From NCBI RefSeq assembly GCF_022601735.1, contig NZ_JAKUMM010000005.1:186001-250000 (forward strand): a DNA stretch of 64,000 nt. The letters are read 5' to 3'. This DNA is from Atopomonas sediminilitoris (GTDB lineage: Bacteria; Pseudomonadota; Gammaproteobacteria; Pseudomonadales; Pseudomonadaceae). Positions within the stretch are counted from its first letter, which is position 1, and each line of letters opens with the position of its first letter. Below, one piece after another: positions 33,955-42,931 of this stretch. A program made the position numbers and the translations under genes. Under the pieces are notes generated by a model that did not search any database, had not been told where the DNA came from, and saw only the letters and a program-made list of their open reading frames with translations.

Positions 33955-35097
33955 ATGTTTGATTACGAAGTGCTCAAGCTGGTGTGGTGGGTGTTGGTGG
34001 GGGTGTTGTTGATTGGCTTTGCCCTCACCGATGGCTTTGATTTGGGTGCCGCGGCGTTGTTGCCGGTGGTAGCGAAAACCGATGACGAGCGCCGAGTGGT
34101 GATTAACACCATCGCCCCGCATTGGGATGGCAACCAAGTGTGGTTGATCACCGCAGGCGGCGCGTTGTTTGCCGCGTGGCCGTTAGTTTACGCGGCGGCG
34201 TTTTCGGGGTTGTACTGGGCTTTGTTGGTGGTGTTGTTCGCGCTGTTTGTGCGGCCGGTGGGTTTTGACTACCGCAGCAAGCTGGACAACACCCGCTGGC
34301 GGCAAAGTTGGGATTGGGGCCTGTTTGTCGGCGGCGTGGTGCCCTCGCTGGTGTTTGGCGTGGCGTTTGGCAACTTGTTCCTCGGCTTGCCTTTTAGCTT
34401 GGATGACACCCTGCGCTCGACCTACCAAGGCAACTTCTGGCAGCTGCTCAGCCCGTTTGCTTTGCTGGCCGGCGTGGTCAGCTTGAGCATGCTGACGCTG
34501 CACGGTGCCACGTGGTTGATGATGCGCAGCGACGGCGCAATTGCCGTGCGCAGCCGCCACGCCGCACAAGGGCTGGCGCTGCTGTTTTTGCTGGCGTTCA
34601 TCGGGTGCGGCCTGTGGCTGTGGCAGGGCGACATTGTTGGCTTGCAGATCAGCCAAATGGGGGCAGCCGATAGCGCGCTTAACCCGCTGAATAAAACCGT
34701 GCAGGCGAGCAACTCCGGTTGGCTGGCTAACTATCAGCTGTACCCAGAAACCCGCTGGGCGCCGCTGCTCGGCATTGCCGGTGCGCTGTTGGCTGGGCTG
34801 GCGGCGAGCGCGCGCTGGGCGGGCTTGGCGTTTGCTGGCTCTAGCCTCGCGATCATCGGCACCCTGTGCACGGCAGGCTTTGCCTTGTTTCCCTTCGTGA
34901 TGCCGTCGAGCCTGAACTTGGCCGCCAGTCTCACGGTCTGGGATGCCGTCTCCAGTCAAAAAACCTTGGGCATCATGTTGGTGGCGGCGTGTATTTTTCT
35001 GCCGCTGATCCTCAGCTACACGCTGTGGGGTTACGTGAAAATGTGGGGCAAGGTGCGTACCGAGCATATCCAAAACAACCCCCACGGCCTGTACTGA
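33955..35097 (+). CDS. cydB: Cytochrome bd ubiquinol oxidase subunit II
   Basis: A 380-residue membrane protein with the subunit II signature LTDGFDLGAAALLPVV and NTIAPHWDGNQVWLI near the N-terminus, including the conserved Asp of helix 1. Length matches E. coli CydB (379). TAAGGAG precedes the ATG, 11 bases after cydA. It forms the oxidase core with CydA. Confidence 0.95.
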   Translation: MFDYEVLKLVWWVLVGVLLIGFALTDGFDLGAAALLPVVAKTDDERRVVINTIAPHWDGNQVWLITAGGALFAAWPLVYAAAFSGLYWALLVVLFALFVRPVGFDYRSKLDNTRWRQSWDWGLFVGGVVPSLVFGVAFGNLFLGLPFSLDDTLRSTYQGNFWQLLSPFALLAGVVSLSMLTLHGATWLMMRSDGAIAVRSRHAAQGLALLFLLAFIGCGLWLWQGDIVGLQISQMGAADSALNPLNKTVQASNSGWLANYQLYPETRWAPLLGIAGALLAGLAASARWAGLAFAGSSLAIIGTLCTAGFALFPFVMPSSLNLAASLTVWDAVSSQKTLGIMLVAACIFLPLILSYTLWGYVKMWGKVRTEHIQNNPHGLY

Positions 35098-35109
35098 GGA
35101 GTCTGAACG

Positions 35110-35226
35110 ATGTGGTACTTCACTTGGGTACTTGGCGTGTTGCTGGCTTGTAGCTTCGGCATCATTAACGCGCTGTGGTTAGAAACCACGCAAAACCTCG
35201 ACAGCGACGCCGAGGACGATGTTTAA
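35110..35226 (+). CDS. cydX: Cytochrome bd small subunit CydX
   Basis: A 38-residue peptide. The start MWYFTWVLGVLLACSFGI is the CydX hallmark, forming one membrane helix followed by an acidic tail. CydX stabilises haem b595 and d in the oxidase. TGAGGAG precedes the ATG, 12 bases after cydB. Its last 8 bases overlap the start of ybgE. It is short enough to be missed by automatic length cut-offs. Confidence 0.92.
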   Translation: MWYFTWVLGVLLACSFGIINALWLETTQNLDSDAEDDV

Positions 35227-35509
35227 ACCGTGGACGCACCCGCTGGCACGGCTGTTGTCGTGCCTGCTGGCCACGCCCTTGGTGCTGATTTTATTGCTGC
35301 ACCCGGGCTTGTTTGTGCACGCCGATGGTCGCTACGCCCACGGCGCGTTGATGGGCGTGATGCTGGGGTTGAGCGGCGCGATTGTGCACGGCGTCGGCTT
35401 TGATCCTGTTAGTCGGCCATGGCGCTGGGTGTTTCATCCATGGCTGGCGTGGCCGCTGCTCAGTTGGGGTTACGTGCTGCTGTGGCGCGCGCAGGGCTTA
35501 AGCGCTTAA
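35219..35509 (+). CDS. ybgE: Cyd operon protein YbgE
   Basis: A 96-residue protein with three hydrophobic helices, matching the YbgE family found after cydX (GALMGVMLGLSGAIVHGVGF and the FDPVSRPWRWVFHPWLAWPL region). Its role is not established. It overlaps cydX by 8 bases and ends the operon. Confidence 0.88.
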   Translation: MFKPWTHPLARLLSCLLATPLVLILLLHPGLFVHADGRYAHGALMGVMLGLSGAIVHGVGFDPVSRPWRWVFHPWLAWPLLSWGYVLLWRAQGLSA

Positions 35510-35568
35510 AGCCTGCGCGCGAGGTCTGCTAAGCTGGCGCTCTTTGCTTACGTACAAGGAACCACGCC

Positions 35569-36693
35569 ATGCCTGCACTGTTGCCGCAACCCGATGCCGA
35601 CGGCCTGTTGGAATACTCGGTGGTCTACACCGACCGCGCGCTCAACCACATGTCACAGCGCTTTCAGGGCGTGATGCGTGAGCTATCCAGCACCCTTAAG
35701 CAGGTGTATGGCGCCGAGGCCTGCGCCATCGTCCCCGGCAGCGGCACCTTTGGTATGGAGGCCGTGGCCCGTCAGTTTGCGCAAGACCAGCACTGCTTGG
35801 TCATCCGCAATGGCTGGTTCAGCTTTCGCTGGAGCCAAATCTTCGACATGGCCAAGCTGCCCTCGCAGGTCGATGTGCTCAAAGCGCGCCCCGTTGAAGA
35901 AGGGGCTAACCCGCACTTTGCCCCTGCGCCGATTGACGAGGTGGTTGCCACTATTCGCCGCGAGAAGCCGGCGCTGGTCTTTGCCCCGCACGTTGAAACC
36001 GCCTCGGGCATGTTGCTGCCGGATGACTACCTGCGAGCGGTGGCCGATGCAGTGCATGAGGTTGGCGGCTTGTTTGTGCTCGACTGCATTGCCTCCGGTT
36101 GTGTGTGGGTGGACATGCGCGCCACCGGCGTGGATGTGCTGATCAGCGCGCCGCAAAAGGGCTGGAGCGCCACCCCATGCTGCGCCATGGTGATGCTCGG
36201 TGAGCGGGCGCTGGCGCGTATCCAGCAAACCACCAGCAACAGCTTTGCCTGCGACCTGCGCAAGTGGCTGGAGATCATGCAAGCCTATGAAAACGGTGGC
36301 CACGCGTACCACGCCACCATGCCAACCGACGGTTTGGCACAACTGGCGGACATCATGCGCGAAACCGCCGACTACGGCTTTGAAAAAGTGCGCAACGAGC
36401 AATTAGAGTTGGGCCGCGAAGTGCGCCGCTTATTGGCCGAACACGGCTACAAAAGCGTGGCCGCGCCAGGCTTCGAGGCGCCGGGCGTGGTAGTCAGCTA
36501 TACCAGCGACCCAGCAATCAAAAACACTAGCAAGTTTGCTGCGATTGGCTTGCAAGTGGCCGGTGGCGTACCGCTGCAATGCGACGAAGGCGCGGATTTC
36601 TCGACCTTCCGCATTGGCTTGTTTGGCCTCGATAAGCTGCACAACGTGGCTCGCAGCGTGGCCAGCTTAGAGGCAGCGCTGAAGCAGCTGTAA
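35569..36693 (+). CDS. Class V aminotransferase (alanine-glyoxylate/serine-pyruvate type)
   Basis: A 374-residue PLP enzyme. The PLP lysine is in SAPQKGWS (about residue 197), with the preceding aspartate in VLDCIASG, and PGSGTFGMEAVARQF binds the cofactor phosphate. Best family fit is alanine-glyoxylate or serine-pyruvate aminotransferase; exact substrates are not certain. AAGGAA precedes the ATG. It has its own terminator. Confidence 0.88.
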   Translation: MPALLPQPDADGLLEYSVVYTDRALNHMSQRFQGVMRELSSTLKQVYGAEACAIVPGSGTFGMEAVARQFAQDQHCLVIRNGWFSFRWSQIFDMAKLPSQVDVLKARPVEEGANPHFAPAPIDEVVATIRREKPALVFAPHVETASGMLLPDDYLRAVADAVHEVGGLFVLDCIASGCVWVDMRATGVDVLISAPQKGWSATPCCAMVMLGERALARIQQTTSNSFACDLRKWLEIMQAYENGGHAYHATMPTDGLAQLADIMRETADYGFEKVRNEQLELGREVRRLLAEHGYKSVAAPGFEAPGVVVSYTSDPAIKNTSKFAAIGLQVAGGVPLQCDEGADFSTFRIGLFGLDKLHNVARSVASLEAALKQL

Positions 36694-36739
36694 GGCGCAT
36701 TGTGGCTGGTCGCGCTGTGGCGGTTGTTTGCTACTTAAG

Positions 36740-36767
36740 AGGCGAGTCTGTGCGACTCGCCTTTTTT
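36740..36767. terminator. Rho-independent terminator, probably bidirectional
   Basis: AGGCGAGTC at 36740-36748 pairs with GACTCGCCT at 36754-36762 around TGTGC, followed by TTTTT. It sits between the convergent aminotransferase and VF530 genes. Confidence 0.88.
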
Positions 36768-36772
36768 ATCGC

Positions 36773-37051
36773 CTACGCATTAGGCGGCGGGGCCAGTTTT
36801 GGCAGGGTGCGTACGTATAAGGCTTCTACTTCGCTGCGGGCCCACGGGGTTTTGCGTAAAAACTTCAGGCTGGATTTCACCGATGGCTCGTGGGTGAAGC
36901 AGCGAATTTTGATTCGCGTGCCCAGCTCAGCCCAGCCGTAGTGGGCGGCCAGTTGGGTGACGATGTGCTCCAGCGTTACGCCGTGCAGCGGGTTGCTGTT
37001 AGTCGGTGTGTCGTTAGCGTTGTGGTGAGGCGGCTGGTGAGTTGGGCTCAT
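36773..37051 (-). CDS. VF530-family DNA-binding protein
   Basis: A 92-residue protein. After a His/Pro/Asn-rich lead of about 20 residues, it matches the VF530 (DUF2132) family: [35 protein letters not shown] and [13 protein letters not shown]. Family members have a small helical DNA-binding fold; cellular role unknown. Confidence 0.9.
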   Translation of the reverse strand: MSPTHQPPHHNANDTPTNSNPLHGVTLEHIVTQLAAHYGWAELGTRIKIRCFTHEPSVKSSLKFLRKTPWARSEVEALYVRTLPKLAPPPNA

Positions 37052-37115
37052 GGGCAGTGCTCGGCGATATCAGCGAGCAGTATGCCTTGAACCCGTGCCG
37101 CTGGGGGCAAAAACG

Positions 37116-37143
37116 CCACAGGGCCGGCAAGCCGACCCTGTGG
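37116..37143 (-). terminator. Strong hairpin, terminator of the TRAP binding-protein gene
   Basis: CCACAGGG (37116-37123) with inner CGGC pairs with GCCG and CCCTGTGG (37136-37143) around AA. On the minus strand a T run follows two bases after the stem. The core CCGGCAAGCCG also occurs at 21621-21638. Confidence 0.75.
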
Positions 37144-37159
37144 TTTAAGCGCGCCGTGC

Positions 37160-38269
37160 TTATTCGCGCACGTTAAGGATGTCGCGCACGGTTGCGTCGT
37201 TATAGCCACGCAGGCGGGCCAGATAGTCCTTCTGCGCCGCCCAGACCTTGGCGCTGGCTGGGTCGCTGGCGGCGGAGGTTTCCACCACTTCGGCGGCGAT
37301 TTCTTTGAGTTTGGCGAGCACTTCATCCGGCAGGCGACGAACTTCAACGCCTTCGGCTTTGAGCTTCTCCATGGCGTCCATATTGCGGGCGTTGTACTCA
37401 TCCAACATCGAGCTGTTGATCTCGCGCGCGGCGACTTTGACGATGGCCTTGAGGTCATCCGGCAGCTGTTGCCAGGCCTGCTCATTGATTGACAGCTCAA
37501 ACGCCACGCTCGGCTCTTGCCAGCCCGGGGTGTAGTAGTACTTGGCGGCTTTATGTAGCCCCAGCGCGAGGTCGTTGTACGGGCCGATCCACTCGGTGGC
37601 GTCGATAGCGCCGGTTTGTAGGGCGGTGAAAATCTCACCCGCCGGCAGGTTGACCACGGTCACGCCGACCTTCGACAGCACTTCGCCGCCTAAGCCGGGA
37701 GTACGCATCTTGACCCCGTTGAGGTCGGCCAAGCTGTTGATTTCTTTATTAAACCAACCCGCCATTTGCACGCCGGTGTTACCGCACGCCAGCGGCACAA
37801 CGCCAAACGGCTTATAAATTTCTTCCCACAGCGCCATGCCGCCGCCTTGGAATAACCAAGCGTTCATTTCTTCGGCGGTAGGGCCGAATGGAATCGCGGT
37901 GAAGAATTGCGTGGCGGGGATTTTGCCCTTCCAGTAATACGGGGCGCCGTGGCCCATCTCGGCGGTGCCGCGTGATACCGCATCAAACACTTCCAGTGCC
38001 GGCACCAGCTCGCCTGCGGCGAACAACTTGATGTTCAGACGGCCGTTACTCATGGCCTTGACCAGTTCAGTGAAGCGCTCGGCACCGACGCCCACACCGG
38101 GGAAGTTTTTCGGCCACGAGGTCACTAACTTCCAGTTAAAGGTCTGCTGTTCGGCTTGCGGGGCTGCAGCGCCTGCGGTGTCGCAATTGGCTTCCTGCTT
38201 TTGGCAGCCGGCCAGAGCAACAGCGGTAAGGCCTAAACCGGCCGCGGTGAGCATGTCACGACGTTTCAT
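37160..38269 (-). CDS. TRAP transporter solute-binding protein DctP family
   Basis: A 369-residue lipoprotein. The leader MKRRDMLTAAGLGLTAVALA ends at Cys22 (LAGC) and has a twin-Arg-like start. The mature part is a DctP-type binding domain: FNWKLVTSWPKNFPGVGVGA, GTAEMGHGAPYYW and the conserved Arg in GVKMRTPGLGGEVLSKVGV, which contacts a substrate carboxylate. Similar proteins bind 2-keto acids (TakP group); that substrate is inferred. GGAG precedes the ATG. It is divergent from its permease genes at 38518. Confidence 0.9.
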   Translation of the reverse strand: MKRRDMLTAAGLGLTAVALAGCQKQEANCDTAGAAAPQAEQQTFNWKLVTSWPKNFPGVGVGAERFTELVKAMSNGRLNIKLFAAGELVPALEVFDAVSRGTAEMGHGAPYYWKGKIPATQFFTAIPFGPTAEEMNAWLFQGGGMALWEEIYKPFGVVPLACGNTGVQMAGWFNKEINSLADLNGVKMRTPGLGGEVLSKVGVTVVNLPAGEIFTALQTGAIDATEWIGPYNDLALGLHKAAKYYYTPGWQEPSVAFELSINEQAWQQLPDDLKAIVKVAAREINSSMLDEYNARNMDAMEKLKAEGVEVRRLPDEVLAKLKEIAAEVVETSAASDPASAKVWAAQKDYLARLRGYNDATVRDILNVRE

Positions 38270-38431
38270 GCGGTATCTCCATTTTGTTGTTGTTTTGTCT
38301 CGCCGGGATCGCCGGCAACCAGCACGCGCTATGCAGGTGGCTCAATGTGTGCGTACGTTGGCCAACCCAACGGTCGCGTTAGCATAGGCTTGCGGGCAAG
38401 CTTAGACTCTACGACCAAAGTTGCAGTGACA

Positions 38432-38461
38432 TTGTGACTGGTCAGGCCAACTTACTAGAAT
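38432..38461 (+). promoter_or_regulatory. Candidate sigma-70 promoter for dctQM
   Basis: TTGTGA at 38432-38437 and TAGAAT at 38456-38461, 18 bases apart, 57 bases before the dctQ ATG. Confidence 0.5.
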
Positions 38462-38517
38462 GTCTCCGCCCCGCCCACCCTTGGGTGGCCACGTACAAGA
38501 ACAAGGGACGCCCCGCT

Positions 38518-39063
38518 ATGTCTGCAACCGCTCCGCCCGCGCTATTGCGCGTGGCTCATTTGATCAATGCGCTTAATCATCGCCTCGGCACTGGGTGTGC
38601 GTGGCTGACCGTGCCCATGGTGCTGGTCACCGCGGTGGTTGTGGTGCTGCGTTACGGCTTTGATACCGGCGCCATCGCCGCGCAGGAGTCGGTGATGTAC
38701 CTGCATGCGCTGGTGTTTATGGGCGCTGCCGCGTGGACGCTTCAGCGCAATGCCCATGTGCGCGTCGACATCTTTTATCAAAAGATGAGCCCACGCCGCC
38801 GAGCCTTGGTTGATCTGCTCGGCACGCTGTTGTTCTTGCTGCCGATTTGTTTGTATTTGGGCATTAACAGTTGGGGCTATGTCGCCGAGGCGTGGCAAGT
38901 GCACGAGCGCTCGCGCGAGGCCGGTGGCTTAGCCTTTGTCTACTTGCAAAAAAGCATCATCTTGGTCTTGGTGGTGAGCTTGGTGCTGCAAGGCATCGCC
39001 GAGATTATTCGCCACGGCTACACCGTGCTGGGTTTGACCACGGAGGATAGCCAGCATGGCTGA
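38518..39063 (+). CDS. TRAP transporter small permease DctQ family
   Basis: A 181-residue protein with four membrane helices, the DctQ layout, including the conserved region VVVLRYGFDTGAIAAQESV and AWTLQRNAHVRVDIFYQ. It pairs with the large permease in sodium-driven uptake of organic acids. The start at 38518 has AAGGGA upstream; the longer frame is not needed. It overlaps dctM by 8 bases. Confidence 0.9.
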   Translation: MSATAPPALLRVAHLINALNHRLGTGCAWLTVPMVLVTAVVVVLRYGFDTGAIAAQESVMYLHALVFMGAAAWTLQRNAHVRVDIFYQKMSPRRRALVDLLGTLLFLLPICLYLGINSWGYVAEAWQVHERSREAGGLAFVYLQKSIILVLVVSLVLQGIAEIIRHGYTVLGLTTEDSQHG

Positions 39064-40432
39064 GTTGATGTCGATTCTGCTGTTCGTCAGCATTTGCCTG
39101 GCCTTAATGGCCGGCTACCCCGTGGCCTTCACCTTGGGTGGTATGGCGCTGTTGTTTGCCGGCTTCGGCGTGGCCACCGGCACCTTTGATCCGACCTACC
39201 TCACGGCGCTGCCCAATCGCTTGTTCGGCATCATGAACAACGAAACCTTGCTGGCGGTGCCGTTCTTCGTCTTTATGGGCGTAATGCTGGAGAAATCCCG
39301 CGTTGCCGAAGACTTGCTCGAAGCCATGGCCAAGCTGTTTGGCGGTATCCGTGGTGGTTTGGCGATTTCGGTGTGCATCGTCGGGGCGTTGCTGGCGGCC
39401 AGCACCGGCATCGTGGGCGCCACGGTGGTCACTATGGGTCTACTGGCGTTGCCGACCATGCTGCGCCGTGGCTACGACCCCGCCATTTGCACCGGCACCT
39501 TGTGCGCTACCGGCACCTTGGGGCAAATCATTCCGCCGTCGATCGTCTTGGTCTTGCTCGGCGATGTGATGTCCAGCGCCTTCCAGCAAGCGCAATTGAA
39601 GATGGGCATTTTCTCGCCGAAAACGGTGTCGGTGGGTGATTTGTTTGTCGGCGCGCTGATCCCGGGGTTGATGCTAGTAGGCTTGTACATTGCCTACTTA
39701 GTCGCCGTGGCCTTCTTGCAGCCGCACAAGCTGCCGCAGATCCCCAAAGATCAGCGCGAAGCCATCGATTGGTCGCAGTTGCTGCGCGCTTTAGTACCGC
39801 CGTTGGCGTTGATTGGTGCCGTATTGGGCTCGATTCTCGCCGGGGCGGCCACCCCGACCGAAGCGGCGGCCTTGGGCGCGGTGGGTGCGGGCTTGTTGGC
39901 GGTGTTCAAGCGCCAATTCAACATCAGCAAACTGCGTGAGGTGGCGCAAAGCACCACCGAGATCACCAGCATGGTGTTCTTGATCCTGATCGGCGCGTCG
40001 CTGTTCTCGCTGGTGTTCCGCGGCTTCGGTGGCGAAGTGCTGATCGAAGACGTGCTCGCCAGCTTGCCCGGCGGCGTACTCGGGGCGTTCTTCGTGGTGA
40101 TGCTGGTGATCTTCTTGCTGGGCTTCATCCTCGATTTTATCGAGATCACTTTCGTGGTTGTGCCTATCGTCGGCCCGATCTTGCTGGCCATGGGCTTAGA
40201 CCCGATTTGGCTCGGCGTGATGATCGCCCTCAACCTGCAGACCTCTTTCCTTACCCCGCCATTTGGCTTTGCCTTGTTCTACTTGCGCGGGGTGACGCCA
40301 CCGTCGATCCCCACCACGGCGATTTACCGTGGGGTCATCCCGTTTATTGGCATACAAGTGCTGATGCTGGTGATTGCTTACCTCTTCCCTGAAATCATCA
40401 CGTGGCTGCCGCAGCAGGTCTACGGGCAGTAA
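39056..40432 (+). CDS. TRAP transporter large permease DctM family
   Basis: A 458-residue protein with about 12-13 membrane helices. DctM landmarks include PVAFTLGGMALLFAG, GASLFSLVFRGFGG, LGFILDFIEITFVVVPIVGP and LTPPFGFALFYLRG. Length is at the upper end of the family. It forms the TRAP transporter with DctQ and the binding protein at 37160. A hairpin with TTTT follows. Confidence 0.92.
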   Translation: MAELMSILLFVSICLALMAGYPVAFTLGGMALLFAGFGVATGTFDPTYLTALPNRLFGIMNNETLLAVPFFVFMGVMLEKSRVAEDLLEAMAKLFGGIRGGLAISVCIVGALLAASTGIVGATVVTMGLLALPTMLRRGYDPAICTGTLCATGTLGQIIPPSIVLVLLGDVMSSAFQQAQLKMGIFSPKTVSVGDLFVGALIPGLMLVGLYIAYLVAVAFLQPHKLPQIPKDQREAIDWSQLLRALVPPLALIGAVLGSILAGAATPTEAAALGAVGAGLLAVFKRQFNISKLREVAQSTTEITSMVFLILIGASLFSLVFRGFGGEVLIEDVLASLPGGVLGAFFVVMLVIFLLGFILDFIEITFVVVPIVGPILLAMGLDPIWLGVMIALNLQTSFLTPPFGFALFYLRGVTPPSIPTTAIYRGVIPFIGIQVLMLVIAYLFPEIITWLPQQVYGQ

Positions 40433-40440
40433 TACATAAG

Positions 40441-40466
40441 CGGGCGGCCATCAGGTCGCCCGTTTT
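40441..40466 (+). terminator. Rho-independent terminator of dctQM
   Basis: CGGGCGGCC at 40441-40449 pairs with GGTCGCCCG at 40454-40462 (one G-U pair) around ATCA, then TTTT. Confidence 0.75.
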
Positions 40467-40534
40467 GCTGCAGGGGTTACGCGTTGAGGTGGCGATAGGC
40501 AAGCGCAGCCGTTTATCGGCGAGTTATGCGCGCG

Positions 40535-41020
40535 TTACCGGCGTGAGCTGCTTGCGCAGCGCCAAGCAATGATCGGTAACGCCAGCACGCCAAGGCCTAA
40601 GCACAGGCCGTGTAAGACATCGAGCGGCAAGGCGTGTAGCCAATGGTTGTGCAGGCTCAGCGGCCAGGCGGGGTGCATATCGCTGTGCATCACCGCATCG
40701 AGGGCGATGTGGGAGAAGCTGCCCAACCAAGCGCTGGCGAAGGCAACCCGCCAGCTCAGCGGGTAGTGCGGGATGTGTAGGCGCTGCAGTACCCAGCTGC
40801 TGATGGGTTTGCCGCTGAGCCCTGCGATAAGGCCAATCAGCAGCGCGCCGAGCAAGGTATGGCTGGGGCCGTGCAGCACGCTGCTGCCGCGCAGTATGCC
40901 GATCAGCGGCTCGATATCCATCAACACTTGCGTGCCGCCAAACACCATCACGCTGAAGTGCCGACCGAGCAAAGCTTTGCAGGCTAAGCCGGGGCCAAGG
41001 TGAAGCGGGGTGAAGGGCAT
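40535..41020 (-). CDS. Membrane-bound metal-dependent hydrolase-like protein
   Basis: A 161-residue protein starting MPFTPLHLGPGL, with several hydrophobic helices and conserved His/Asp clusters (VLMDIEPLIG, LHGPSHTLLG, SHIALDAVMHSD). This resembles the YdjM/DUF457-type inner-membrane family of putative metal-dependent hydrolases. Substrate unknown. It ends the minus-strand run after the diguanylate cyclase. Confidence 0.78.
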   Translation of the reverse strand: MPFTPLHLGPGLACKALLGRHFSVMVFGGTQVLMDIEPLIGILRGSSVLHGPSHTLLGALLIGLIAGLSGKPISSWVLQRLHIPHYPLSWRVAFASAWLGSFSHIALDAVMHSDMHPAWPLSLHNHWLHALPLDVLHGLCLGLGVLALPIIAWRCASSSRR

Positions 41021-41025
41021 GCGGA

Positions 41026-42783
41026 CTACTCGGCGATGTGGGCTTGGCTGATGAGGGTTAGCGGCGAGGCGCTACTATCAGGCTGCTGCAAGAACTGGCG
41101 AATGGCTTCACCACGGCTGTCGTGAGCCGCTTGATAGCCGTACCAGCGATTACGGCCTTGCTGTTTGGCCTGATACAGCGCTTGGTCGGCTAAATCGATC
41201 ACTTGCGGCCAGCTGAGGGCGTGCGGCTCGCTGGCGAGAAAGGGGTAGCAGGCAAAGCCGATCGAGCAGGTTTTATGCAGTTGCGTGCCGTTACTGAGGG
41301 GGAACGGCGCCTGGGCAAAGGCTAAGCGCAAGCGCTCGGCCAGTTGCGGGGCAAGGCCGCGTGGCACGTGGCGCGTGACCACTAAAAACTCTTCGCCGCC
41401 CCAGCGCACTAAGTAGTCATCTTCACGGAACACGCTTTGCAAGCGCGCTTGGACTTGCTGCAGCAGCTCGTCGCCAGCGGCATGACCATGCTGGTCATTG
41501 ACCTGTTTGAAGTGGTCGAGATCGACTAAGAAGGCGATTAAATCGGCATCCTCCGGCGCGGCTTGCTCCGGTTCGGCCAGCCAGCTCAGATAACGCTCAC
41601 GACAGCGCTGTAAGTCACGGCCGATTTGCTGCATCACAAAGCGCCGATTGCGCAGGCCAGTCAGCGGATCGGTGAGGCTGGTTTGCTCGAGGTGGCGATA
41701 GGCTTGTTCGAGCTCGTCATTGCGCGCGCGCAGTTGCGCTTCTAGGGTGAGGCGCTCGTGCAGGTCGTGCAAAACCAAGGTATGACCTTGCAGTTGATGT
41801 GCGCCGTCGCGCAGCGGGGCGACATTGAGCTCGTAACGCCGACCGTGCCAGTTGAGTAACTGCTGATGTCCCAGCGTATCGGGGCCTTGGCTTAAGCTGG
41901 CGAGCAAAGGCGCGCTGAGGTCGGGTAACTCGCGCAGGCACTCATCAAGGCGTAGCCCGATGACTTGATTGGGGTTGAGTTGGCTGATGTTGGCGAAGGC
42001 GTGGTTCATGTCGACCACGCGGTGCTGTAAGTCGAGCACCAGCACACCGTCGCTGACGGCATCCAGCGTGCGATTGCGCAGCACCGGCATCAGGTTAAAC
42101 AGGCGATAACGCAGCATCGCTAGCCACAGCAGCCCAACCGCCACGGCCAAGCCGATGGGCACCAAGTCATACTGACGTGGCACAAGCCCGGTGATCAGCA
42201 GCACATTGGTCACCAACGGCATTAATAAGCCGGCGACTAACAGGCCGCCTTGTCGGCGCAGCAATCGACTGCCGCCCCATAAGGCCACCAGCGTTAGGCC
42301 GACGCCGGCGAGAATCAATAAATAGCTGTAGCCAGCAAACAGCCAATAATACGGGCCAAAGATCAGCGTGCTGGTGTAGCTCAGGGCGTCAATACGGGTA
42401 AACACCACGTTTTGCAGCATCAAGTGTTGCCAGCTCGGCTGCCACAGCACCCATTGGGTGGCCAGTGGCAGTGCGCCGAGCAACAACCCCAGCGGTAAGC
42501 TGGCAATGCGATCGCGGCCGGTGAAGCGCAGCGCAAAGAGAAAAGCCCCCACCGGCGTTAAGCCAATGAACAGGTATTTGAGTTTGAGCCAGTGGACGGC
42601 AAAACTTGGGGTGGCGGTGGCCATCAGCACCACGCAAATCGACCAGCAGGCGGCGGTGGCGATAAAAAACAGCAAGGGCTTGGCGGCCGGTAGGTGGCGA
42701 AACTGCCACGCATGCACAAAAGCCCCGACCAAACTGATGATGGCGAGCAGCACGCCGAGCATGTACAGCACTTGCCAATCCAT
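41026..42783 (-). CDS. Membrane diguanylate cyclase with 7TM and PAS domains
   Basis: A 585-residue protein. Residues about 5-225 are a seven-helix membrane module of the histidine-kinase N-terminal 7TM type. A PAS-like segment follows (about residues 230-340), then a short coiled coil and a GGDEF domain. The active site is RWGGEEFLVV, with an intact inhibitory I-site RxxD exactly five residues before it (REDD). It should make c-di-GMP with product inhibition. The start at 42783 is chosen because the longer frame would cross the divergent EamA promoter and begins with non-membrane sequence. Confidence 0.9.
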   Translation of the reverse strand: MDWQVLYMLGVLLAIISLVGAFVHAWQFRHLPAAKPLLFFIATAACWSICVVLMATATPSFAVHWLKLKYLFIGLTPVGAFLFALRFTGRDRIASLPLGLLLGALPLATQWVLWQPSWQHLMLQNVVFTRIDALSYTSTLIFGPYYWLFAGYSYLLILAGVGLTLVALWGGSRLLRRQGGLLVAGLLMPLVTNVLLITGLVPRQYDLVPIGLAVAVGLLWLAMLRYRLFNLMPVLRNRTLDAVSDGVLVLDLQHRVVDMNHAFANISQLNPNQVIGLRLDECLRELPDLSAPLLASLSQGPDTLGHQQLLNWHGRRYELNVAPLRDGAHQLQGHTLVLHDLHERLTLEAQLRARNDELEQAYRHLEQTSLTDPLTGLRNRRFVMQQIGRDLQRCRERYLSWLAEPEQAAPEDADLIAFLVDLDHFKQVNDQHGHAAGDELLQQVQARLQSVFREDDYLVRWGGEEFLVVTRHVPRGLAPQLAERLRLAFAQAPFPLSNGTQLHKTCSIGFACYPFLASEPHALSWPQVIDLADQALYQAKQQGRNRWYGYQAAHDSRGEAIRQFLQQPDSSASPLTLISQAHIAE

Positions 42784-42931
42784 GAAGCCGCCTGCGTTGT
42801 GTTTTGCCCATGCTAGCGCTTTGCCTGGCGGATTGAAAAACCTAGCTGGCGCTGCGCGCAAGAATCGGGTGGCGGCGCGGCGGGCGGGCTGCCTATAGTC
42901 AGCTCCGGTAGGAATAAGCCTGAGAGTGCTC

